Assembly: GCA_022826345.1 (NCBI GenBank)
Contig: JAJDVB010000161.1
Location: 1 to 20,116 of the forward strand
Origin: Alphaproteobacteria bacterium
GTDB taxonomy: Bacteria > Pseudomonadota > Alphaproteobacteria > UBA828
DNA: 20,116 bases
Direction of reading: 5' to 3'
The translations under genes and the position numbers were made by a program. Under the pieces are notes generated by a model. The model did not search any database. It saw nothing but the letters and a program-made list of their open reading frames with translations, and was not told the origin of the DNA. The first letter of the stretch is position 1. The number at the start of each line of letters is the position of its first letter. Of this stretch, positions 14,708 through 20,116 are shown piece by piece.

Positions 14708-16552
14708 CTAGAGCGCGAGGCGCTCCACCGTCTCGTTGCTGGGCACGCCCTCGTCGGTCCAGCCGCGCACCTCGTAGTATTCCGGCAGCATCTGGGCCAG
14801 GCCGTTGGTGAGGCCTTCGGCCGGGCCGGTCTTCGCCGCGTCCTTGAGCAGACGCTCGGGCAGGTTGTCGTCCGCGCCCGTGAAGCCCGCAGCGCAGTTG
14901 TACTGCCGCTCCAGGTTCCAGACCCGCTCGCCGACTTCCAGCAGCTTCTCCGCCGTCCAGTCGCCCTCGCAGGCCGCGTTGATCTGCGGCGCGATGTCGT
15001 CGAGCGACCAGGCGAAGGTGGTGAAGACGCAGAGGCCGGAGGAATCGACCGCAGAGGTCGCGTCCTGGAAGGCCTTGACCAACCCAGCCTTGCCCTCGGT
15101 CACGTGCGGGTCGGTCTTTTCCGGCACGCCCAGGATCTCGGACGAGACGGTGTAGGCCCGCAGGTGGCAGGCGCCCCGGTTGGCGGTGGCGTATGCGAGG
15201 CCCATGCCCTGGATGCCGCGCGAATCGTAGGCCGGGAACTCCTGGCCCTTGACCGACATCGAAAGCTCCGGCTTGCCGTACTTCTCGCAGAGCCGCTTGG
15301 AGCCGAGGCCGATCTCGGCCCCGAAGCCCTCGCCCTTGCCGGTGAGCTCGGCGAGATCGGTGAGTGCCTTGGCGGAGCCGAACTTGCACTCGATCCCGCC
15401 GGTCTCGGCATCGCCGATGACGCCCTCTTCATAGAGCTCCATGGCGGCGCCGACGGTGGCGCCGAAGGAGATCGGGTCGATCCCCTGCTCGTTGCAGATG
15501 AAGTTGGCGAAGGTCAGCGCGTCGAGATCGTCCACGCCCGTGGCCGCGCCCAGCGCCCAGGCCGCCTCGTACTCGAGCCCGCCGGAGGCGATCTGGTACT
15601 CCGGCCGCTCGGCCACCGTGTAGTGGCTGCGCTCGACCGTGGAGACCCGCCCGCAGGCGATGGTGCAGCCGAAGCAGGCGGCGTTGGTCACCAGGTTGGG
15701 CTTGCCGTCGGCGCGAGGCTCGGCCATCGCCTCGGCCGAGATGTTCTTCGCGCCTTCGAACTGCACGTCCCGATGGTTGCGGGTGGGCAGCGCGCCGACC
15801 TCGTTGATGACGTTCATCAGCACCTGGGTGCCGTAGGCCGGCAGGCCCTGGCCGGTGACGGCGTTGTCCGCGAGGGTCTGCTTGCCCTCGGCGGTCGCCT
15901 GCATGAAGGAGCCGACGTCTTCGACCGAGACGCCGAGCGTGCCGCGGATCGCCACCGCCTTGAGGTTCTTCGACCCCATCACCGTGCCGACGCCGGAGCG
16001 CCCGGCGGCCCGGTGCATGTCGTTCACCACGCAGGCGAACTTCACGCCAGCCTCGCCAGCGACGCCGATGGAGGCGACGCGGATCAACGGATCCTGGTGC
16101 TTGGCCTTGATCCCCTCCTCGGTATCCCAGACCGACTTGCCCCAGAACTCGCCGGCATCGATCAGCTGGACGTTGTCGTTCTCCACCAGGAGGTAGACCG
16201 GGTTCGGCGACCGGCCCTCGAAGATGATCATGTCGTAGCCGGCGTTCTTCATCTCGTTGCCGAAGAAGCCGCCGGAGTTCGAGCACGCGATGGCGCCGGT
16301 GAGCGCGCCCTTGGTCACGACCGAGTAGCGCCCGGCCGTCGACGCGCAGGTGCCGGTCAACGGGCCGGTGGTCATGATCATCTTGTTATCGGGCGAGAGC
16401 GGATCGACCCTGGGGTCGGTCTCCTCCACCAGATACTTGGTCGCGAGCCCCCGCTGGCCCAGGTACTTCTGGGCCCAATCCATGTTCAACGGCTCGTTTT
16501 TGCAGGTGCCCTCGGTGAGGTTCACCCGCAGCACGTTCCTTGCCCATGCCAT
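14708..16552 (-). CDS. aorB: Tungsten-type aldehyde:ferredoxin oxidoreductase, catalytic subunit (AorB-like)
   Basis: 614 residues, the family size. It oxidises aldehydes to carboxylic acids at a tungsten bis-pyranopterin centre, or reduces acids with low-potential electrons, in the cytosol. The N-terminal AFOR domain starts MAWARNVLRVNLTEGT and includes TTGPLTGT, SNSGGFFGNEMKNAGYD and RAAGRSGVGTVMGSKNLKA. The [4Fe-4S] ligands are Cys293, Cys296, Cys300 (CFGCTIAC) and Cys508 in DSSGLC (503-508), the second pterin motif. The first pterin motif reads NEQGID (354-359), with Asn where the Pyrococcus enzyme has Asp. Size and neighbours match the mesophilic NAD-linked enzyme of Aromatoleum rather than archaeal homodimers. 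ATG 16552 follows AGGGAGGA, and the gap to aorA is 12 bases. A molybdenum form cannot be excluded. Confidence 0.95.
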   Translation of the reverse strand: MAWARNVLRVNLTEGTCKNEPLNMDWAQKYLGQRGLATKYLVEETDPRVDPLSPDNKMIMTTGPLTGTCASTAGRYSVVTKGALTGAIACSNSGGFFGNEMKNAGYDMIIFEGRSPNPVYLLVENDNVQLIDAGEFWGKSVWDTEEGIKAKHQDPLIRVASIGVAGEAGVKFACVVNDMHRAAGRSGVGTVMGSKNLKAVAIRGTLGVSVEDVGSFMQATAEGKQTLADNAVTGQGLPAYGTQVLMNVINEVGALPTRNHRDVQFEGAKNISAEAMAEPRADGKPNLVTNAACFGCTIACGRVSTVERSHYTVAERPEYQIASGGLEYEAAWALGAATGVDDLDALTFANFICNEQGIDPISFGATVGAAMELYEEGVIGDAETGGIECKFGSAKALTDLAELTGKGEGFGAEIGLGSKRLCEKYGKPELSMSVKGQEFPAYDSRGIQGMGLAYATANRGACHLRAYTVSSEILGVPEKTDPHVTEGKAGLVKAFQDATSAVDSSGLCVFTTFAWSLDDIAPQINAACEGDWTAEKLLEVGERVWNLERQYNCAAGFTGADDNLPERLLKDAAKTGPAEGLTNGLAQMLPEYYEVRGWTDEGVPSNETVERLAL

Positions 16553-16564
16553 GACGAGTCCTCC

Positions 16565-17044
16565 CTAGGCCTCGGCCTGCGCGCCGGCGTCGGTCTTGGC
16601 CGCCCACTGACGCATCCGATCCAGGCCGGTCCAGTTCGCGTCCACGTAGGTGATCGCTGCGGTCGGGCACGCCTTGGCGCACTCGGGATCGCCGCCGCAG
16701 AGATCGCACTTGATCACCTTGCCGGTGGACGCGTTGTAGTTCACGGTCCCGAAGGGGCAGGCGATGGTGCACACCTTGCAGCCCACGCAGAGCGCATCGG
16801 AGACGATCTTGGCGCCGGTCTCGGCGTCGAGCGTGATCGCATCGACCGGGCAGGCCTGCATGCACCACGCCTCGTCGCACTGGGTGCAGGTGTAGGGGAC
16901 CATCCGCCCCTGATCGTGGAAGTTGAACACCTTGATGCGAGACTTGGCGGGGTTGAATACCCCCTCATTCACGTGAGAGCAGGCCAGCTCGCATTGCAGG
17001 CATCCGGTACACTTGTCCGGGTCGATATGAAGCGATTTCTGCAC
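16565..17044 (-). CDS. aorA: Polyferredoxin-type 4Fe-4S electron transfer subunit (AorA-like)
   Basis: 159 residues with 16 cysteines in four groups: CTGCLQCELAC (from residue 12), CTQC...CMQAC, CVGCKVCTIAC and CDLC...CAKAC. This is the four-cluster DmsB/HycB-like ferredoxin pattern. In the Aromatoleum enzyme AorA is about 18 kDa, carries four [4Fe-4S] clusters and, as I recall from a published cryo-EM study, strings AorAB units into a filament capped by AorC; the size here agrees. It should carry electrons between the tungsten subunit and the flavin subunit. It has no signal peptide or Tat motif, so it is cytosolic, unlike DmsB partners of exported enzymes. ATG 17044 follows a GGAGGGGGTAAC stretch. 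It is the first gene of the operon, 124 bases after the CoxS-like gene. Confidence 0.92.
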   Translation of the reverse strand: MQKSLHIDPDKCTGCLQCELACSHVNEGVFNPAKSRIKVFNFHDQGRMVPYTCTQCDEAWCMQACPVDAITLDAETGAKIVSDALCVGCKVCTIACPFGTVNYNASTGKVIKCDLCGGDPECAKACPTAAITYVDANWTGLDRMRQWAAKTDAGAQAEA

Positions 17045-17131
17045 GTTCGTTACCCCCTCCGCGCCTCTCAGGCGCTCACCAACACTCTACACCACAAGAC
17101 GCCCGCCTTGCACCGGGCGAAGTGCGCCTTG

Positions 17132-17150
17132 GTATGACAGGCGGTCATAC
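17132..17150. promoter_or_regulatory. Perfect 7-bp operator-like dyad upstream of aorA
   Basis: GTATGAC (17132-17138) and GTCATAC (17144-17150) are separated by 5 bases (AGGCG). The dyad lies between the CoxS-like stop and the aorA start, 88 bases upstream of the latter. Its symmetry, half-site size and AT content relative to the surroundings suit a dimeric repressor or activator (for example GntR/TetR type) better than a terminator, since no T-run follows on the minus strand. No regulator gene is in the window. Confidence 0.5.
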
Positions 17151-17168
17151 GACTCATTCTCGGACCGC

Positions 17169-17642
17169 CTAGCCTGCCATCGCCTCGGCGCCCGCGGCGA
17201 TGGCCTTCACGATATTATGGTAGCCGGTACACCGGCAGAAGTTGCCCTCCAGGTAGGCGCGGATCTCCGTCTCGCTCGGCTTCCCGTTGCGCTTCACCAG
17301 GTCGAGCGCGCACATAACCATGCCGGGCGTGCAGAAGCCGCATTGCAGCGCGTGGTGCTCCTTGAACGCCGCCTGCATGGGATGCAGCGTGTCGCCGTTG
17401 GCCACGCCCTCGATGGTCAGCACGTCCGCGCCGTCCGCCTGCACCGCCAGCATGGTGCAGGCCTTCACGCACTCGCCGTCCACGTGCACGTTGCAGGCGC
17501 CGCACTGGCTGGTGTCGCAGCCAACGTGGGTCCCGGTGAGGCCGAGATCGTAGCGCAGGAACTCGACGAGCAGGGTGCGGGTCGACACCTCGCGGGCGAC
17601 CTCCTCGCCATTGACGGTCATCTTGACCTGCGCCTCGGGCAC
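17169..17642 (-). CDS. Orphan CoxS-like [2Fe-2S] subunit of xanthine dehydrogenase family
   Basis: 157 residues from GTG 17642, chosen because GGGGGAGG stands about 4 bases upstream; ATG 17621 would give 150 residues. The frame is open much further upstream, but that stretch is not protein-like and overlaps higA. The plant-type ferredoxin cluster is at Cys42, 47, 50 and 62 (CDTSQCGAC...C). The C-terminal helical domain carries the second cluster at Cys101, 104, 136 and 138 (CGFC...CRC). In known enzymes this small subunit feeds electrons from a molybdenum large subunit (CoxL) to a flavin subunit (CoxM). Neither partner is in the window. It lies on the same strand just upstream of aorA, so it may be co-transcribed with the tungsten enzyme or serve a hydroxylase encoded elsewhere. 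Confidence 0.92.
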   Translation of the reverse strand: MPEAQVKMTVNGEEVAREVSTRTLLVEFLRYDLGLTGTHVGCDTSQCGACNVHVDGECVKACTMLAVQADGADVLTIEGVANGDTLHPMQAAFKEHHALQCGFCTPGMVMCALDLVKRNGKPSETEIRAYLEGNFCRCTGYHNIVKAIAAGAEAMAG

Positions 17643-17671
17643 GCTGCCTCCCCCAATCCCGTGGTCACATC

Positions 17672-17773
17672 TCGCGGCAACAATAACCGCGACCGCTATG
17701 GCAGACAAAGCGTTTGTGCCGCGCCATCGCGTGACCTGCCCGAGCGTGGACGGGTCACGGGGCCTGGTGCCCC
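17672..17773. promoter_or_regulatory. Intergenic dyads between higA-like and CoxS-like genes
   Basis: Three inverted repeats lie here. TCGCGG/CCGCGA (17672-17677, 17687-17692) is near the CoxS-like start. GTGACC/GGTCAC lies at 17731-17736 and 17753-17758. GGGGC/GCCCC (17759-17763, 17769-17773) is just after the higA stop. The GGTCAC half-site also occurs at 17663-17668. The last dyad could end higA transcription; the others could be operators. All are short. Confidence 0.3.
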
Positions 17774-17791
17774 AGTATCCGCGAGCAACGT

Positions 17792-18079
17792 TCAGGCGGC
17801 GACGAATCTGCGGACTGCGACCTCTTCCCGGGTTCGCTGAGCATGCCAGAGATCGTAGTGCATCTGTTGCTGCAGCCAGCTCTCCGGGCTGCCGCCGAAG
17901 GCCTGGGACAGTCGGATCGCCATCTCGGGAGAAATTCCGATGCGACCGTTGAGCAGCAACGACAGCGTATTGCGCGACACCGCGAGTCCCTTGGCTGCTT
18001 CGGTCACCGTCAGTCCGAGGGGTTCGAGGCACTGGCGCCTGATGAACGCACCGGGGTGAGGCGGGTTGTGAACGAGCAT
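17792..18079 (-). CDS. higA: HigA-family antitoxin (XRE-type helix-turn-helix), no toxin gene beside it
   Basis: 95 residues, normal for HigA. The N-terminus [12 protein letters not shown] and the helix-turn-helix [24 protein letters not shown] followed by [30 protein letters not shown] are near-signature. HigA binds its own promoter and neutralises HigB, an mRNA-cleaving RelE-fold toxin normally encoded just upstream. Here the upstream 173 bases lead straight to a divergent acyl-CoA synthetase and cannot hold a ~90-residue toxin, so the gene is an orphan. It may now act only as a regulator. Start ATG 18079 gives the normal HigA N-terminus. It precedes the CoxS-like gene on the same strand by 149 bases. 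Confidence 0.9.
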   Translation of the reverse strand: MLVHNPPHPGAFIRRQCLEPLGLTVTEAAKGLAVSRNTLSLLLNGRIGISPEMAIRLSQAFGGSPESWLQQQMHYDLWHAQRTREEVAVRRFVAA

Positions 18080-18135
18080 CGCTGGCCCCCGCTAGTGTCA
18101 GTGAAGCGCGCGGCTTCCGAAGTTTCGTACCGTGG

Positions 18136-18167
18136 AGTGCCGTAATATGCACTATGTCGGTTGTCAA
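18136..18167 (-). promoter_or_regulatory. Possible higA promoter with overlapping dyad
   Basis: On the minus strand TTGACA (18167-18162) is a perfect -35. A TATTAC element (18147-18142) follows after only 14 bases, which is short. A dyad AGTGC-N8-GCACT (18136-18140, 18149-18153) overlaps the -10 region, where a self-repressing HigA could bind. The region is AT-richer than its surroundings. The assignment is suggestive only. Confidence 0.35.
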
Positions 18168-18252
18168 CGCGCGCAGGCCCGGCTGTAGCGTCGGCCCCAC
18201 CCCCTCGGTATAGGATGCCGGACGCACGGGAACTGAGGAGCGGGGCCCGACC

Positions 18253-19785
18253 ATGAACATCGCGGCGCTGTTGGCGAAGACGGCGCGGAGCCTGCCCGAG
18301 AGGCCAGCGGTGTCCCTCGGCGAAACTGTGGCGGCGCGTTACGGCACGCTCCACGGGCGTGCAGGCGCGATCGCGGGCGCGCTCAAGGCGGCGCACAGGC
18401 TCGATGCCGGCGAGCGTGTCGCGATCGTCATGGCGAACCGGCCGGATTACCTGGAGGCGCTGTTCGGCATCTGGTACGCGGGCCTGGTCGCGGTCCCGGT
18501 CAACGCCAAGCTGCACCCGCGCGAGGTCGCCTACATCCTGGGAAATTCGGGGACCCGGCTCTGCATCGCCGACGAAGGCCACGCCGACGGCATCGAGAGC
18601 GTGCGCGGTGAGGTGCCGGGCCTTGCCGTGCCGCTGGTCGCGGGCTCTGACGACTGGCGTGCCATGCTCGGCCACGATCCGGCAAGCATCGCCGCAGCCC
18701 GGCCCGGCGACCCCGCCTGGCTCTTCTACACCAGCGGCACCACAGGCCGGCCCAAGGGCGCCACCATCACCCACCGCAACCTGCTGCTGATGACGCTGAG
18801 CTACTTCGCCGATCTCAACCCGATCGCGCCTGACGATTGCGTATTGCACGCGGCGCCGCTCTCCCACGGTTCGGGCCTCTACGCGCTGCCCTTCATCGCC
18901 AAGGGCGCGAACAACGTGATCCCCGAGAGCGGCGGCTTCGAGCCGGCTGAGGTGCTGAGCCTGATCGAACAGCACCCCGGCCTCAGCATGTTCGCAGCGC
19001 CCACCATGGTGGTGCGGCTGCTGGACAGCCCGGCGCTTGCCGACGCCGACACCACCAACCTCGACCTCATCATCTATGGCGGCGGGCCGATGTACGTCGC
19101 CGACGTGGAACGCGCGCTCGCAGCCTTCGGTCCCAAGCTCGCCCAGATTTACGGCCAGGGCGAGAGTCCGATGACGATTACCGCGCTCTCCCGCACCTAT
19201 CACGAAGACAATAGTCACCCACGCTACCGCGAACGCCTGGGCTCGGCCGGGATCGCACGCACCGATGTCGAGGTGCGCGTCGTGGACGAAGAGGACCGCC
19301 CCCTCCCCGCAGGCGAGAGCGGCGAGATCATCGTGCGCGGCGATGTCGTGATACCGGGCTACTGGGAGAACCCGGAGGCCACCGCGAGCGCGCTCAAGGG
19401 CGGCTGGCTGCACACCGGCGATGTCGGCCGCTTCGACGAGGACGGCTTCCTCACCCTGCTCGACCGCGCCAAGGACATGATCATCTCCGGCGGGACCAAC
19501 ATCTACCCGCGCGAGATCGAGGAGGTGCTGCTGCGCGACGAGGCAGTGCGCGAGGCCGCATGCGTCGGTCGTCCGCATCCCGAGTGGGGGGAGGAGGTGG
19601 TCGCCTTCGTCGTGCCCCACGACGGCCAGAGCGTCACCGAGGACCGGCTCGACCGGCTCTGCCTGGAGAGCATCGCCCGCTTCAAGCGCCCGCGTGCCTA
19701 CCGCATCGTGGAGGGCCTGCCCAAGAACAACTACGGCAAGGTGCTCAAGCGCACCCTGCGTGAAGAGCTGGAGACGGAGGGTTAG
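18253..19785 (+). CDS. AMP-forming acyl-CoA synthetase (ANL superfamily)
   Basis: 510 residues, standard length. It activates a carboxylic acid to acyl-AMP and then acyl-CoA. Motifs in order: P-loop [11 protein letters not shown] (159-169), APLSHGSG (~201), YGQGESP (300-306; Gly-Glu where many have Thr-Glu), LHTGD with Asp390, [11 protein letters not shown] hinge (~404-414) and NNYGKVLKR with catalytic Lys496. The acid specificity cannot be read; the subgroup includes medium/long-chain and aromatic acid ligases. GAGGAG lies about 12 bases before the ATG. It is divergent from higA and the aor operon. A CoA ligase near an aldehyde/acid oxidoreductase makes a joint acid-aldehyde route plausible (inference). 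Confidence 0.93.
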   Translation: MNIAALLAKTARSLPERPAVSLGETVAARYGTLHGRAGAIAGALKAAHRLDAGERVAIVMANRPDYLEALFGIWYAGLVAVPVNAKLHPREVAYILGNSGTRLCIADEGHADGIESVRGEVPGLAVPLVAGSDDWRAMLGHDPASIAAARPGDPAWLFYTSGTTGRPKGATITHRNLLLMTLSYFADLNPIAPDDCVLHAAPLSHGSGLYALPFIAKGANNVIPESGGFEPAEVLSLIEQHPGLSMFAAPTMVVRLLDSPALADADTTNLDLIIYGGGPMYVADVERALAAFGPKLAQIYGQGESPMTITALSRTYHEDNSHPRYRERLGSAGIARTDVEVRVVDEEDRPLPAGESGEIIVRGDVVIPGYWENPEATASALKGGWLHTGDVGRFDEDGFLTLLDRAKDMIISGGTNIYPREIEEVLLRDEAVREAACVGRPHPEWGEEVVAFVVPHDGQSVTEDRLDRLCLESIARFKRPRAYRIVEGLPKNNYGKVLKRTLREELETEG

Positions 19786-20116
19786 TCCTCCTCCCGGCAC
19801 CATGGTGCAGTGTCGGAAAGCATATGTTGGAGGCACGCTGTAGTACGATTAATTTCGTGATTTCAGTGTATTGACGTATTTCCTGCGTGACGAACATGGT
19901 CTAGAATACGCGCCTGTTCTCTTCCTCCAGGTACCTATATGGGTCCCAATTCTGCCTCCGGGAAAACGCGCTATGCGAATCCCTTCGGTCACCGGGTGAT
20001 GGTGCGCGATGAGGATCGAGATGTCATCGGTTGAGTGCTCGTTTCCAGTCTTTTCGGAGGGGCCGGAGCCAGATGTCTTTCTGCGGCAGGGCCCGTTGGG
20101 AATACCTGTCATAGCG
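19786..20116. other. AT-richer terminal stretch without a supported gene
   Basis: From about 19800 the composition drops: by my count 55 of the 120 bases 19801-19920 are G or C, against about two thirds in the preceding gene. A perfect 12-base palindrome, GCACCATGGTGC (19797-19808), stands 11 bases after the synthetase stop. Two small frames exist, an 87-codon minus-strand frame (19849-20112) and a 31-codon plus-strand frame (19939-20034). Neither has a recognisable motif, hydrophobic core or convincing ribosome binding site. The stretch may be a decayed gene, a long regulatory region or the edge of a transferred segment. Confidence 0.5.

Noticed and set aside
16565..17044. DmsB/HycB-type subunit of an exported molybdoenzyme
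   Set aside because: The cysteine pattern fits, but the neighbour is an AFOR-family protein and not a DMSO-reductase-family one, there is no membrane anchor gene or Tat signal, and size and order match AorA.
14444..17137. An 897-codon open frame on the plus strand
   Set aside because: It runs antisense to aorA, aorB and part of aorC, which have clear motifs. Long antisense frames are expected in GC-rich genes, and its translation is low-complexity Arg/Ala/Gly/His-rich with no domain.
18080..18252. Possible HigB toxin upstream of higA
   Set aside because: The gap is 173 bases and no frame encodes a RelE/HigB-like sequence ending at the higA start.
17643..18260. N-terminal extension of the CoxS-like gene up to 18260
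   Set aside because: The frame stays open but overlaps higA, is not protein-like, and the family start with a good ribosome binding site lies at 17642.
18010..19836. A 608-codon open frame on the minus strand
   Set aside because: It is antisense to the acyl-CoA synthetase, whose catalytic motifs are complete, and shows no recognisable domain.
19849..20112. 87-codon minus-strand frame at the right edge
   Set aside because: No motif, no hydrophobic core, polar/basic composition and no convincing ribosome binding site. The possibility of a small gene is left open in the feature for this region.
1..20116. tRNA genes, CRISPR arrays, insertion sequences, prophage genes
   Set aside because: No cloverleaf-like sequences, regularly spaced repeats, transposase motifs or terminal inverted repeats with target duplications were seen by eye. 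A covariance-model scan would be more sensitive.

Overview
The window is a GC-rich, gene-dense bacterial chromosome segment. I read it as alphaproteobacterial, probably Rhodospirillales-like. The evidence is the def-fmt-truA block typical of that class, a hopanoid-type hpnA terminus at the left edge, a REP-like palindrome common in alphaproteobacterial intergenic regions, and GTG/ATG starts with purine-rich ribosome binding sites. No rRNA, tRNA, CRISPR array, insertion sequence or phage gene was seen. The genus cannot be fixed from the sequence.

Left part (1-9000). The 3' end of an hpnA-like sugar epimerase/reductase gene is followed by a run of hairpins and a luciferase-like (LLM class) flavin/F420 oxidoreductase. 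Convergent to that is a stand-alone hydantoinase B/5-oxoprolinase-type gene (hyuB) with no hyuA beside it. Divergent from hyuB is a three-gene ribose-type (CUT2) ABC importer: binding protein, double ATPase, permease. A convergent amidase-signature hydrolase closes the block. The importer is bracketed by two enzymes that cleave C-N bonds, so its cargo may be a nitrogen-containing compound rather than a simple sugar (inference).

Middle part (9000-12160). An enoyl-CoA hydratase/isomerase is followed by the housekeeping genes def, fmt and truA. Def removes the N-formyl group that Fmt adds to initiator Met-tRNA. truA overlaps fmt.

Right part (12146-19785). The most distinctive system is a minus-strand operon for a mesophilic, tungsten-type aldehyde:ferredoxin oxidoreductase. 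In transcription order it encodes a 16-cysteine polyferredoxin (AorA-like), the 614-residue tungstopterin subunit (AorB-like), a FAD/NADH subunit (AorC-like), a MoaD-like sulfur carrier ending in Gly-Gly, an unrecognised 91-residue protein ending in Gly-Gly-Gly, and a small SRPBCC-fold protein. Subunit sizes and order match the AOR described from Aromatoleum aromaticum, which couples aldehyde oxidation, or acid reduction, to NAD(H). Upstream lie an orphan CoxS-like [2Fe-2S] gene, an orphan higA antitoxin-type gene and a divergent acyl-CoA synthetase. The synthetase could activate the carboxylic acid that the AOR makes or uses. A perfect 7-bp dyad sits between the CoxS gene and aorA. The last 330 bases are clearly AT-richer and hold no gene I can support.
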